DNA from: Chthoniobacterales bacterium
GTDB taxonomy: Bacteria > Verrucomicrobiota > Verrucomicrobiia > Chthoniobacterales > JACTMZ01
Direction: 5' to 3'
Length of the DNA: 64,000 nt
Assembly (NCBI GenBank): GCA_018883245.1
Contig: VEQL01000004.1
Coordinates: forward strand, 62,001 to 126,000
In this document: positions 25,592 through 36,244 of the stretch, in pieces
Numbering within the stretch: the stretch's first letter is position 1
How the letters are laid out: every line of letters starts with the position of its first letter
Notes under the pieces: model-generated
What the model was told of the DNA's origin: nothing
Seen by the model: the letters and a program-made list of their open reading frames with translations, nothing else
The model's database searches: none
Program-made: the position numbers and the translations under genes

Positions 25592-28500
25592 ATGAAAAAC
25601 AAAATGCCTGCCCGTTCATCGAAGTTCTTTTTCCCACTAACTATGTGTCTCGGCTTTTTCGCGGCGATGACATTCGATACCCGCGCGCAGCTGGTCATTC
25701 ACGCATGGGAGGTTGGGGGAAATGTTTACTCGGTGGGATACGGATCGGTCGAGTTGCCACAGGCGCGCCCAAATGGAACGGCCAACATGGGTGGATTCTC
25801 ATGGCCGTCGCGGCCCTTTTTTGGTGTTGGCAAGAGCAGCGGCGACGGCCTTTGGTATACGAGCTCTCCCGGCGTGCTTGGGCCCGGTGGCAGCGTTTCG
25901 CCGAACTCAACCTGCGGCGACACCATCAACGGAGGTTCCGCGGGTTTCTATCTTCCGGTAGGATATACCTCCGGAACATTTGTCGGCGGCACGACGATTT
26001 ACCTTGGCCGGACATTTGAGAGCATGGGTGTGAATCCCGGCACTTACGTTTGGTCTTGGGGAACAACTGCAAACAGAAAGCTCACCATCAACATCGGCAC
26101 AACGCCGGTCGAGGGTTATTGGAATGCAGGTTCGGGAACTTGGAGCACGACCGCCAATTGGTTGACGGGCGTCGCGTATGGCACACTGCCAGTCGAGACC
26201 GCTTTCCTCAACAACGGCTCGACGATTTCCTTAAACGATGCGCAATCACTGAGCGGTTCGTTCATGATCGGCCAAACCTGCGCAGGGGGAACGCTGTCGC
26301 TCACGAGCGGGGGTCTGCTGACCACACCGCAGATCGACGTCGCGTTCAAACGTAACACGGTGGGCAATCTGAATTTCGACGGAGGAACGGTAAACGCCTC
26401 CCGCATCGTCTTTGGCGTGGGCAGCGGTGCGGTGAATTTCAAACAAGCCGACGCTCTTGTCCTCGATTCGTTGATATCCGGACTTGGCACGGTGCGCCAG
26501 CAGGGCACGGGGACAACCACGCTCACAGCGAACAACAACTACACCGGTCCGACCGAAGTCACCGGCGGCCGCTTGCTCGTCAACGGCACGCACGCCGGCG
26601 GCCAGAACTACACCCTGTCCGTCAACGGCACGCTGGGCGGCACGGGCATTTTGTCCGCCGGCGTGGTGGTTAACGCCGGTGGAACCCTGACACCCGGCGT
26701 GGGCGGCACGGAGGAGTTCAAGGTAGGTTCATTGACACTGAACCCGAGCGGCACTTACGGCGTTGTTGTCAACGGTGCGGTGGCCAACCGTTTGGCGGTG
26801 ACCGGCAATGTGGCGCTCGACGGACGCATCAGTTTCACCTCTCTCGCCGCACCCACTGCAGATCTTTATTCGCTCATCAATTACGGTGGAACGCTCAACG
26901 GTATCTTCACTTCGATCAACAACATGCCAGCGGGTTATGAGCTGTATTACGGCGATGCCAATACGGTTCTTTTGAAGAAGGCCGCCGCACCGCCCTTCAC
27001 CGTCACTCCGGTGTTTTCCGGTGACAACGCTGTCATAACAGGCGGCACGCTGCCTTTCGATGTCGCCGCCGTTAACTCCGGTGCAAGTTCGCTGACTTTC
27101 ACGGCAGCGTCCGGCACCAACACGTCCGGTTCCGTGGCTAGCACCACCGTGCCTGCGGGTTCGGCTGTCAATGCCGCGGGTCTTTCATGGACAGGCACCG
27201 CGGTCGGTGCGGACCAACCGGGCAGCTTCCAAGCGACCAGCGGGGCCACCACGACGAATGTGGGCTTCGCCGTGTCTGTTTACGACCATGCGGCGCCAGG
27301 AGTGAGTGGAGGCTCCTCCATTGCATTCGCGCCTGTGCATGCCGGCTACGCAGCGGCCCAACAATCGACGAACAGTCTGACGGTCACCAATAGCAGCGGT
27401 TTCCGCGTCGATCTCGGCATGACCAATGACAACACCGCGCTCATTCCGACGCTGGCGGGACTTGCGCAGGGAAATTCCAGACAGCTTTTCGGAAGTCTGG
27501 CCACGGGGCGCGCTGCAGGACGGTTCAGCAACACGGTGGCGCTGCGCTTTTTTGACGATTCGACACTCAACGGTGCAAGCGCCAACCTTCTCACCACAAA
27601 CGTCACCGTGATGGGCTATGTGTATTCCGGCCAAGGCGTTTGGGCCGCGGCTGCGGGCGGTGACTGGGAGGCCATTGCAAACTGGCAAGTTCCGGGCGGC
27701 GTGCCGGGACTCGACGGTGCGTTGAGTATCAACGATACCGCAACGTTTGGCACGAATGGCAACGGTCCCGTGACCTTGAACACAAACGCGGGCCTGCTCG
27801 CGATCACGTTTTCCAATCCTGTGTCATATGATGTTTCCGGCAGCGGCACCATCACGCTCGCGGCCTCGGGTGCAAATAATGCGTCGATCACGACGCTGGC
27901 CGGTGCGCATACGATTTCCAACGCGGTGGTCGCGCAGAGCGATCTGTATTTATCCAATGCCGCATCGACGCGATTGACGCTGGCCGGACCTGTTTCCGGA
28001 ATCAGTGCACTGAACAAGTCCGGTGCAGGCACGACGACGCTGGCCGGAAGCAACACCTATTCGGGCGCAACGACGATCGCGGCAGGAACGCTTTCGGTCG
28101 AAGGAGCTGGTCTGCTCGGCGGCGGAACCTACGGCGCGAGCATCGCCAACAACGGAACACTCTCGTTCCTCGGCAGCGGAGCGCAGACGCTCAACAGCAC
28201 CATTTCCGGCACCGGGTCTCTGGTTGTCGGCGGATCCACCACGGTCACGCTCAACCCGACCAATGCGACGACGGCGAACACCTATTCCGGCGGCACGGTC
28301 GTGAACAATGGCGGAACGCTGGTTCTCGTCGGCAACGACAAAGGCGGCTCTGTCGTCGGCGCCAACACGCTGACGATCAACGCGGGCGGCACGGTGACAT
28401 CGGGGGCTGTAAATCCGCTCGGCTGGGACACCGGTTCAGCCACGCCCAACGTTGTTATAAACGGCGGAACTTGGGACGGCAGCGGATATTATGCCGGCTT

Positions 28501-31500
28501 CGGCAATTTGACGTTGAGCAATGGCACGCTCCTGCGCAGTGGCTCGTTCTGGTATAAAAACCGGCCCGGCACGATCAGTGTCTTCGGCGACTCTTTCATT
28601 ACCGGAGGCAGCTACAGTTTGCGTCAGGCGGACAGCGCGTCGCTGCCTTACAACAATTTCAATGTAGCCAGCAACTCGAAGCTCACGGTCTCGGCCTCGC
28701 TGATCAACGGCGGGACGGGAACGAGCAGCGCGAACGATTCCGGATTCATCAAGACCGGCGCGGGCACGATGCTGCTCACGGCCACGAACAGCAACTATCG
28801 CGGCAATACCTTCATCAGCAACGGCGTGGTTCAGGCCGGGGCCAACGGTTCTCTTTCCAGCAATTCCGTTGTGTTACTGGCCGGCGGCACACTCGACATC
28901 CAAAGCACGACAAACTCCATCAGCGTTCTGGAAGTTCTCACGGGCAACCATACGCAAACCAACGGCGTCCTCAATGTGCTCCGCCCCAACGACCAAAGCA
29001 TCCGTTTGGCCCGCGATGCGGGAAGCATCGCCACTTACAATCTTGAAGGCGGGACACTTCGCTCCGCTTATTTGGCCAATCTGCAGGTCGGTTGGAACGG
29101 CACTGCAACTTTCAACCAGACGGGCGGAACGAACAGCATCGGCGGTTATCTTGTCATCGGCCGTTGGGGCAGTTCCAGCGGCACCTACAACCTCTCCGGT
29201 GGTCTCCTGGAACAATACGAGGCCTCGCGCTTCTCCATCATTGGTGAAGACGGCGTCGGCACAGTCAATGTCAGCGGCACCGGCGTTTTCAGCAACGTTT
29301 CCTCCGTGCGCATCGGCCTGGCAGGCGGTCGAGGCACTCTCTCGCTCTCCAATGCCGGGCAGTTCATCGCTCCCGGGATCCAATTCGGTGCCAACACCAA
29401 CAACAGCGTAATCTTCGGTCTCAGCTACAACACGAACTATGCCGGACCGATCAGCGGCACCGGCAGCTTGGTGAAGAACGGTTCATCGACCCTGACCCTC
29501 TCGGGCAACAATACCTACACGCGCGGGACAACGGTCAACGGCGGAACCGTTGCCGTCACCGGAAAACTTGCCAACAACGCCGGCAATACCGTCACGGTGA
29601 ATAGCGGGGCGACTTTCGAGTTCGGCGCCACCGACGTGTTCGGCCTCCACTCCGCGACCATCCTGACGCCGATTGTGATCAACGCGGGCGGTCTCGTCAC
29701 CAACAGCGGCAACTTCTTCAACGCCCTCGGACCGGTCACGCTCAACGGCGGGACGCTCGCGGCCGGAGGCACGACCAACGGCTATTCCTACGCGCTCAAA
29801 AGTGCTGTCACCGTGAGCAGCAATTCCACGATCAGCGGTCCGGGCATCAGTCTTGGTGCGGGGTCGGTGACCGGCACCACTTTCAACGTCGCGAGCAACG
29901 CGACGCTGACCGTGACTGATGGTTTGCTCAATGGCGCGGGTGCTTCCTGGCCAACGCCTCAAGCGAGTTCGCTCACCAAATCGGGCGTAGGCACGTTGCT
30001 GCTCAATGGCACCAACACTTACACGGGTGACACGACGATCTCGGCAGGGACGCTCGCGGTCGGCGGTTCCGGTGTCTTGGGCGGTGGCAATTACAATGGC
30101 GACATCGCCAACAACGGGACGGTGGTCATTGATTCAACGGCCAACCAAACCCTGAGCGGAACAATTTCGGGCACGGGATCGCTCGTGAAGAATTCCTCCG
30201 GCACGCTCACGCTCGACGGACTCGACAATACCTACAGCGGCACGACGACGATCAACGACGGGACAGTCTTGCTCAACGTCAACCACACGGGCGCGGGCGC
30301 CTACACGGTCAACGGCGGAACTTTCGGCGGCACGGGTTCGACCGCGGGCAGCGTCACGGTCAACAGCGGCAACATCACGCCGGGAGACGGTATCACGCCG
30401 GGTGAGCTCGGCATCGGCAATCTGACGCTCGCGGGCGGCACGCTTAACGTTTTGCTCGATGGGGATACGTCGAGCCTTCTCAAGGTGACCGGCGACGTCG
30501 CGTTGTCAGGCGGCGCGGTGAATTTCATCACCGGACCGAATCCGCTCACTGCATCGCTCTACAATTTTGTCTCCTACGCGGGACTCGGCACCGGCTTTTT
30601 CTCGGCCACGAATGCAATTCCTGCGGGCTACGAGCTGCTTTACGCGGATGACGACAACACGATCCTTCTCAAACTGCAAAGCGTCAAATATGCCGTCGGT
30701 GCACTATTCGATGGCCCCAATGCGGTGATCACGGGTGGCACGCTGCCGTTCGATGTTTCCGTGTTCAATGATGATTCCAACAGCGTGACCTTTACCGCCG
30801 CGGGCGCCACCAACACCACAGGAACAGTCGCCGCGACAACAGTCGGGGCTGGCCACGACACCAATGCACCCGGTCTGAGCTGGACCGGAACCACAGTCGG
30901 AACCAACAGCGGCAATTTCGATGTCACGTTCAACGGGTCGTCCTCTTATACGACAAACGTCGGATTGACCGTGTTGGTCTATGATCACGCTTCAGGTTCG
31001 CTGCTCACCAACGCACTCGAGATGCCCGATGCCATCGTCGGCTACACCGGTTCGCTGCAGGGAACGCTCGAGGTCAGCAACGCCGCCGCGGCACCGCTGC
31101 GCGCGGCGCTCGGAACAGTCAGCTCCTCAACCAACGCGGGCCTGACCATTGAAGATGTCGCTGATGTCGATGCGGGGTCGTCGGACAACCTGACTGTCAG
31201 TCTCGCGGGGCAAGCCGCGGGCGTTTACACAAACAACGTCAATGTCACGTTCCGTGACAGCTCGACGCTCAGAGGTGCGAGCACCAACGTCGGCACGACC
31301 AATTTCGCCGTCACCGGAACGATCTACAACCACGCTGCAGGCTCGGTGGCCGGCGGCAATACGCTCTCGTTCGCGCCGGTGCACGTCGGCTATGCCGGCC
31401 CGCTCACGACGACCAATACGGTGACCATCAGCAACCAAGCCGGTCTTCGCGTTGCCTTGGGTGCGACGGCTGTTTCCACGAATGTGGATCTCTCTATCGA

Positions 31501-34500
31501 TGCCGTCTCCGGCTTGGCCCAAGGCGCATCGACCAACATCGGCGCGACGCTCGCCAGCGGCGCTGATGCCGGCATTTTCACCAACAACGTCACGGTCACA
31601 TTCTTCGACGACTCCGGTCTGCGGGGCGCCAGCACGAACGTCGGCACGGCGAATCTTCTTGTGACCGGTATCATTTACACCGGCCAGGGCGTATGGACCT
31701 CGACCAATGGCGGCGCTTGGACGACTTTCACCAATTGGCTGGCAGCGGGTGGAACACCGGGCTTGGACGGTGCGCTCAGTGTCAACGACACGGCGACGTT
31801 CGGCGCGGCCGGACGCGGACCCGTCACGCTGGACACGAACGCGTCGCTCCTCTCGATGACGTTCTCCAATGTGAACTCCTACATCCTCTCCGGCAGTGGC
31901 ACGATCACTCTCGCGGCTTCCGGCGCGAACGAATCCTCCATCTCCTCGCTGCGCGGCACGCATACGATTTCCAACGCCATTGTGGCGCCGACAGACCTGC
32001 AGCTGAACACGGCGACCAACAGCGGGTTGACGCTTAATGGGGTCATCAGCGGCGCGGGTGGATTGATCAAGATTGGCACGGGCACGGCGACTCTTGGCGC
32101 ATCGAACACTTACGAGGGGACCACAGCTGTCGAAGCTGGAGCGCTTATCGGTTCCGCGGCGTCCGCGTTCAGCACGAAAGCCATAACGGTCGGTGCCTAC
32201 GACGATGAAAACGCTTCGTTGCTGGTCGATGTTTCCGCAGGGGGATTCACTGTTTCCAACGCCATCACCGTCGTGCCGAACCTCGGCATCACGACCATCG
32301 GTTCTTCGAAGCTCGGCACAAACAATTGGGCGAAATTCGCCGGCCCGATCGAGTTGGAGAACGACGTGACACTTGTTGCCGCTCCCGGTCTCGATGGCGT
32401 CAACAACCGCACCGATTTCAGCGGCGGGATCAGCGGCACAGGCGATGTGACCATTACCACGGCGACCAATTCGCGGGTGGTGTTCATGGATGCCGCCAAC
32501 AGCTTCAATGGTGATGTCATCATCAGCCCGGGTTCCACGCTGCAGCTCAGCGACGGGAATGCCACCAGCACAAACTTCATTCCCGACACGGCGAACGTAA
32601 CCATCGGAGCAAACGGCTTCCTCAAACTGGCTAAGGGTGACAACTCCGAGGACATTGGGGGCTTGTCCGGAACGGGAACGGTCGAGGCGATCGCCGGCGG
32701 AATAAACAAACTCATCATCGGCAACAACGATGCTTCGGCGACATTTGCAGGAACGCTCCGCGACAACGGCGGTGTGCTGGATATCCAGAAAATCGGCACA
32801 GGAACGCAGATATTCACCGGAATCGGAACGTATTCCGGCGTGACCTACGTTGCCGGCGGCGGAACGCTCAGCGTTGCCGGCCCCGGGTCGATCAATGGAA
32901 CACGAGAAGTTTGGGTTTATGACTCGGACAGCATCCTCGAGATCATCGATGGCGGTTCGGTTTCCTCAACCGGCAATGTGGCCGTGGGTCCTTTCGATGG
33001 CACACGCGACAACCAGATCAATGTCCTTGGAGCAGGTTCGACACTGTCAGCCGCTGGTAATTTTTACGTGGGCTACGGCGGAACCAACAACCAGCTGAAT
33101 GTTTCCGAGGGATCGGTGACCGCCGGCAATTTTTACGCCGGCTTCCAAGCCACTGCGCAGGACAGTGTGACCACTGTTTCCGATGGCGGATCGCTCACGG
33201 TCACCAGCGCGTTCATCGTCGGCGTCGGCGGGACTGACAACGGCCTCCAAGTGCTGAATGGCGGCCGAGTTGCCGTGACAGGGACCAGCGATGTCGTTGT
33301 CGGCAATGATGCCGGCTCGACTGGTAACTTCCTTGTTGTTTCGGGAGCGGGCTCCACCTTCACCAATCAGAAAGCCTTTGTCCTTGGTCTTGCCGGGGCG
33401 AGCAACTCGCTCACTGTGGAGGATGGTGCGGAACTCAGAACTGGGAACGCCCGGATCGGCCGCGATACTGGCTCCGATGGAAACACCGCGGTCGTCACGG
33501 GCGCAGGCTCGAGTTGGGATATCACGGGCACTTTGCGTGTCGGCTCCTCGGGCAACAGCAACAGCCTCGAAATCATAGGCGGCGGCATCGTCAATGTTTC
33601 CAGCAATGTCTTCGTGGGTTATCTGGGCACGGATACAACCGGCAACTCTATCCTGGTGGGCGGGAGCAACTCCCAGCTCGTCGTGACCAATGGAGCAAGC
33701 GAACTTTTGGTCGGTCCGACTGCGGCCAGCTCAAATAGCGTTACCGTAGCCGATGGCGGCGAGTTGGTGGTCAATTCGGTGCAGCTCGGGCCGTTATCAA
33801 CCCTGCGCTTTGGTGAAGGAAATGGCGCTGGTTACATCAGCGACGCCGCGGTCATCAACGGGAACTCCGGTGGTCTGGTGGAGTTCAATCACACCAACGA
33901 TGACTACAACTTCGTTGCCCGTCTCGCGGGAGGTCTTGGAGTCGTGTTCAGCGGCCCCGGCACCACAACGGTCGGCGGATCAAACTCCTACACTGGCGCC
34001 ACAACGATCAATGGCGGCACGGTTGTGACGACAACCACGAATGCCTTCGGCAACAATAGCGATGTCACGCTCAACGCCGGCGTGCTCAGCCTCGACACTG
34101 GTTTGGACATCGGGACATTCACGTGGGACGCGCTGGGCGTCGTGAGCATCCTCGATGCTGTGTCCGATGCGAACGCTCTGCGGATCGCGGGCAATCTGAC
34201 GCTGACCAACGGTCCGACGAACATGTTCGACCTGCGTGGAACGTTCTTAGGCGGGTCACCGACCAAACTCCTCACGGCCGCAAACATGACGACCAACGAC
34301 TTTGACCCGTCGCTTTTCGGCATCGTGGGTGGTCTGGCCGGCGACTACATCTTGACCATCAGCAACAACGCGCTGTGGATCGATGCGGAGATGCTCATTG
34401 TTGACGGGAGCGTCACAACGACCGGCGGCACGAACAGCTATAAAGGTGTGCGCTACGTGGCCGGCACAGATCCGAATCTGGAAATCCCTGTCGGAAGCAC

Positions 34501-36154
34501 GATCAATATCACGAACAACCCCGTTGTGATGAGCAACAACAGCGTCACAACGGTGAACGGCGTGTTTTCGTCCGGCAACGGCTTCACAGTGCAGAGCGGA
34601 AGCGCTTTGGGCGGAGCAGGCACGCTGATCGGCAATGTGATCAACCAGGGCCTTTTGAATCCCGGCAACCCGACCGGACTGATGACCATCCAAGGCAACT
34701 TCACGCAGACGCCCTCGGGAACCACCGGTCTGCAAATCGCAGGGCCGAGCACCTTCAGCCAGCTGCTCATTACCGGCACGGCGACATTGGCCGGCACTCT
34801 TCAAGTCACACCGATCAACGGCTTCGCTCTGCCGTTCGGCAGCCGATACCAGTTCCTCACGGCGAACGGCGGGGTCAGCGGTGCTTATGACGCCATTGCG
34901 ATGCCGACCGGTCAGCGCGGCCGTGTCCTCATCAATGGGACGACAGCGAGCCTTTTGGTCGCTCCGCAGAGCTACACGCAAATGGCGATGACGCCCAACC
35001 AGTTCAACGTTGCTGCGGCGCTTGACAGCTTCATCAGCGCTGGTGGCGACCGTGGCACGGTGAGCGCGGCTCTCGATTCGCTGAGTGCAGCCGAATACCC
35101 CGCGGCGCTGGAGCAAATGTTGCCCAATGCTTATTCCTCGCTGCCCAACATGGCCTTCAACACGGCCAATGCGCTCAACAGCGGGATGTTCCAGCGGTTG
35201 TGGGTGACCCGCGTCAACGGCCGCGGGTTCTCATCCACCCTCGCTACCAACCCGATGCAGGCGGAGATGGGCGGCACGGATGACATGGGCGCCTTCGCCA
35301 TCAATCCGTCGAAGGAAACCAAGTGGGGTACGTTCGTCGATGGCAACGGCATCTTCGCCAATGGAGGAAACGTGAACTATCTGCAGAACTACCGCTCGCA
35401 AAGCGGCGGGGTGAGCACGGGCGCGTCCTACTCGTGGAATGACAACCTGGCTACCGGCGTCTATGTCGGCTACCAGGGCCTGCAAGCCGAATACGACAAT
35501 GGCCGCACGATCGACAACGCGGTGCGCTTCGGTGTCTTCGGCACCTACGATATCGACAACTTCTACGTCAACGGCCTGGTCGGCGGCGCCTACCACGGCT
35601 ACACGGTCAACCGCTACATCGACTTCGGTGGCTTGGACCGCACGGCGACCGGACGCCCGGGCGCGGGCGAGTTCGATCTGGCGTTGGGCACGGGCTACGA
35701 CTTCGAGGTGGGGAACTTCACATGGGGTCCGTTCACCACGATGCAATACACCTACCTCGGGGTGCAGGGCTTCACGGAGACGGGCGCCGACTCGCTCAAT
35801 CTGGACGTGAGCCCCTACAACTCCAGCAGCCTTCTTTACACGCTGGGTGCGCAGGCGGCCTACAATTGGAAGCTCTCGAAGAATGTGCTCGTCACGCCGA
35901 CAATCTTTGCCGGATGGCAGCATGAGTTCTTGCAGAATAGCTACCAGATCAACTCGTCGTTCACCACGGGTGGCCCGGCCTCGCCGTTCGCCTACAACAC
36001 CGGCACACCGGCGCGTGACAACTTCTACGGCGGCGTGGGAGCGACGGTGGGAATCGGCGAGCGCTGGCAGGCCACGGCGACCTACAGCGCGTTTGTGGGC
36101 GGCCAGAGCCAAAGCAGCCAGAACCTCTACCTCGGACTTGGCTACAAGTTCTGA
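25592..36154 (+). CDS. Giant autotransporter with beta-strand repeat passenger
   Basis: 3,520 residues. The signal peptide (about 1-33) ends FDTRAQ. The passenger is a Gly/Thr/Asn-rich series of autotransporter-associated beta-strand repeats, with the recurring core LTLxGxNTYxGxTTxxxGxL, which should fold into a long beta-helix. Interspersed are two copies of an Ig-like pair of domains and a run (about 2450-2720) of LxVGxxGxxNxLxVxxGG units. The C-terminal beta-barrel domain (about 3245-3520) starts near KWGTFVDGNG and ends LYLGLGYKF with the terminal aromatic residue needed for outer-membrane insertion. It is a type Va system: passenger and barrel in one chain. No PEP-CTERM tail is present. 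Palindrome copy 4 precedes it, which suggests co-control with the PEP-CTERM genes. The target or partner is unknown. Confidence 0.92.
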   Translation: MKNKMPARSSKFFFPLTMCLGFFAAMTFDTRAQLVIHAWEVGGNVYSVGYGSVELPQARPNGTANMGGFSWPSRPFFGVGKSSGDGLWYTSSPGVLGPGGSVSPNSTCGDTINGGSAGFYLPVGYTSGTFVGGTTIYLGRTFESMGVNPGTYVWSWGTTANRKLTINIGTTPVEGYWNAGSGTWSTTANWLTGVAYGTLPVETAFLNNGSTISLNDAQSLSGSFMIGQTCAGGTLSLTSGGLLTTPQIDVAFKRNTVGNLNFDGGTVNASRIVFGVGSGAVNFKQADALVLDSLISGLGTVRQQGTGTTTLTANNNYTGPTEVTGGRLLVNGTHAGGQNYTLSVNGTLGGTGILSAGVVVNAGGTLTPGVGGTEEFKVGSLTLNPSGTYGVVVNGAVANRLAVTGNVALDGRISFTSLAAPTADLYSLINYGGTLNGIFTSINNMPAGYELYYGDANTVLLKKAAAPPFTVTPVFSGDNAVITGGTLPFDVAAVNSGASSLTFTAASGTNTSGSVASTTVPAGSAVNAAGLSWTGTAVGADQPGSFQATSGATTTNVGFAVSVYDHAAPGVSGGSSIAFAPVHAGYAAAQQSTNSLTVTNSSGFRVDLGMTNDNTALIPTLAGLAQGNSRQLFGSLATGRAAGRFSNTVALRFFDDSTLNGASANLLTTNVTVMGYVYSGQGVWAAAAGGDWEAIANWQVPGGVPGLDGALSINDTATFGTNGNGPVTLNTNAGLLAITFSNPVSYDVSGSGTITLAASGANNASITTLAGAHTISNAVVAQSDLYLSNAASTRLTLAGPVSGISALNKSGAGTTTLAGSNTYSGATTIAAGTLSVEGAGLLGGGTYGASIANNGTLSFLGSGAQTLNSTISGTGSLVVGGSTTVTLNPTNATTANTYSGGTVVNNGGTLVLVGNDKGGSVVGANTLTINAGGTVTSGAVNPLGWDTGSATPNVVINGGTWDGSGYYAGFGNLTLSNGTLLRSGSFWYKNRPGTISVFGDSFITGGSYSLRQADSASLPYNNFNVASNSKLTVSASLINGGTGTSSANDSGFIKTGAGTMLLTATNSNYRGNTFISNGVVQAGANGSLSSNSVVLLAGGTLDIQSTTNSISVLEVLTGNHTQTNGVLNVLRPNDQSIRLARDAGSIATYNLEGGTLRSAYLANLQVGWNGTATFNQTGGTNSIGGYLVIGRWGSSSGTYNLSGGLLEQYEASRFSIIGEDGVGTVNVSGTGVFSNVSSVRIGLAGGRGTLSLSNAGQFIAPGIQFGANTNNSVIFGLSYNTNYAGPISGTGSLVKNGSSTLTLSGNNTYTRGTTVNGGTVAVTGKLANNAGNTVTVNSGATFEFGATDVFGLHSATILTPIVINAGGLVTNSGNFFNALGPVTLNGGTLAAGGTTNGYSYALKSAVTVSSNSTISGPGISLGAGSVTGTTFNVASNATLTVTDGLLNGAGASWPTPQASSLTKSGVGTLLLNGTNTYTGDTTISAGTLAVGGSGVLGGGNYNGDIANNGTVVIDSTANQTLSGTISGTGSLVKNSSGTLTLDGLDNTYSGTTTINDGTVLLNVNHTGAGAYTVNGGTFGGTGSTAGSVTVNSGNITPGDGITPGELGIGNLTLAGGTLNVLLDGDTSSLLKVTGDVALSGGAVNFITGPNPLTASLYNFVSYAGLGTGFFSATNAIPAGYELLYADDDNTILLKLQSVKYAVGALFDGPNAVITGGTLPFDVSVFNDDSNSVTFTAAGATNTTGTVAATTVGAGHDTNAPGLSWTGTTVGTNSGNFDVTFNGSSSYTTNVGLTVLVYDHASGSLLTNALEMPDAIVGYTGSLQGTLEVSNAAAAPLRAALGTVSSSTNAGLTIEDVADVDAGSSDNLTVSLAGQAAGVYTNNVNVTFRDSSTLRGASTNVGTTNFAVTGTIYNHAAGSVAGGNTLSFAPVHVGYAGPLTTTNTVTISNQAGLRVALGATAVSTNVDLSIDAVSGLAQGASTNIGATLASGADAGIFTNNVTVTFFDDSGLRGASTNVGTANLLVTGIIYTGQGVWTSTNGGAWTTFTNWLAAGGTPGLDGALSVNDTATFGAAGRGPVTLDTNASLLSMTFSNVNSYILSGSGTITLAASGANESSISSLRGTHTISNAIVAPTDLQLNTATNSGLTLNGVISGAGGLIKIGTGTATLGASNTYEGTTAVEAGALIGSAASAFSTKAITVGAYDDENASLLVDVSAGGFTVSNAITVVPNLGITTIGSSKLGTNNWAKFAGPIELENDVTLVAAPGLDGVNNRTDFSGGISGTGDVTITTATNSRVVFMDAANSFNGDVIISPGSTLQLSDGNATSTNFIPDTANVTIGANGFLKLAKGDNSEDIGGLSGTGTVEAIAGGINKLIIGNNDASATFAGTLRDNGGVLDIQKIGTGTQIFTGIGTYSGVTYVAGGGTLSVAGPGSINGTREVWVYDSDSILEIIDGGSVSSTGNVAVGPFDGTRDNQINVLGAGSTLSAAGNFYVGYGGTNNQLNVSEGSVTAGNFYAGFQATAQDSVTTVSDGGSLTVTSAFIVGVGGTDNGLQVLNGGRVAVTGTSDVVVGNDAGSTGNFLVVSGAGSTFTNQKAFVLGLAGASNSLTVEDGAELRTGNARIGRDTGSDGNTAVVTGAGSSWDITGTLRVGSSGNSNSLEIIGGGIVNVSSNVFVGYLGTDTTGNSILVGGSNSQLVVTNGASELLVGPTAASSNSVTVADGGELVVNSVQLGPLSTLRFGEGNGAGYISDAAVINGNSGGLVEFNHTNDDYNFVARLAGGLGVVFSGPGTTTVGGSNSYTGATTINGGTVVTTTTNAFGNNSDVTLNAGVLSLDTGLDIGTFTWDALGVVSILDAVSDANALRIAGNLTLTNGPTNMFDLRGTFLGGSPTKLLTAANMTTNDFDPSLFGIVGGLAGDYILTISNNALWIDAEMLIVDGSVTTTGGTNSYKGVRYVAGTDPNLEIPVGSTINITNNPVVMSNNSVTTVNGVFSSGNGFTVQSGSALGGAGTLIGNVINQGLLNPGNPTGLMTIQGNFTQTPSGTTGLQIAGPSTFSQLLITGTATLAGTLQVTPINGFALPFGSRYQFLTANGGVSGAYDAIAMPTGQRGRVLINGTTASLLVAPQSYTQMAMTPNQFNVAAALDSFISAGGDRGTVSAALDSLSAAEYPAALEQMLPNAYSSLPNMAFNTANALNSGMFQRLWVTRVNGRGFSSTLATNPMQAEMGGTDDMGAFAINPSKETKWGTFVDGNGIFANGGNVNYLQNYRSQSGGVSTGASYSWNDNLATGVYVGYQGLQAEYDNGRTIDNAVRFGVFGTYDIDNFYVNGLVGGAYHGYTVNRYIDFGGLDRTATGRPGAGEFDLALGTGYDFEVGNFTWGPFTTMQYTYLGVQGFTETGADSLNLDVSPYNSSSLLYTLGAQAAYNWKLSKNVLVTPTIFAGWQHEFLQNSYQINSSFTTGGPASPFAYNTGTPARDNFYGGVGATVGIGERWQATATYSAFVGGQSQSSQNLYLGLGYKF
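26995..28110 (+). repeat. Autotransporter internal duplication, unit A
   Basis: This stretch begins with VFSGDNAVITGGTLPFDV, continues through VYDHAAP...FAPVHAGYAA and GVPGLDGALSINDTATFG, and ends at the first NTYSGATTI repeat. It is colinear at protein level with unit B at about 30690-32130, with one added module in B. The two lie about 3.7-4 kb apart inside one gene. Confidence 0.75.
30690..32130 (+). repeat. Autotransporter internal duplication, unit B
   Basis: Second copy of the module: LFDGPNAVITGGTLPFDV, then LVYDHASG, a further IYNHAAGSVAGGNTLSFAPV module, then GTPGLDGALSVNDTATFG and SGSGTITLAASGAN. It is longer than unit A because the VYDH/IYNH-type module occurs twice here. The divergence between A and B indicates an old duplication. 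Confidence 0.75.
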
Positions 36155-36244
36155 CCTGCCATTTGCCATTGCACGGGCCGGTTAGGCTCGGTTTGAATGC
36201 TTGGCTGTGCCTGGCCGCAGCCAAGCCCCGCCCAATATTCTGAC

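Noticed and set aside
25429-25698. Extended N-terminus of the lipoprotein gene into the autotransporter
   Set aside because: The signal peptide and lipobox start at ATG 25428. The extension crosses the palindrome and the start of the divergent gene.
25592-36154. Autotransporter as a further PEP-CTERM protein
   Set aside because: The C-terminus is a beta-barrel ending in phenylalanine (LGLGYKF). There is no VPEP motif or basic tail.
36155-36244. Terminator or gene between the autotransporter and the cyclase gene
   Set aside because: Only 90 bp, with no hairpin followed by T residues and no credible reading frame.
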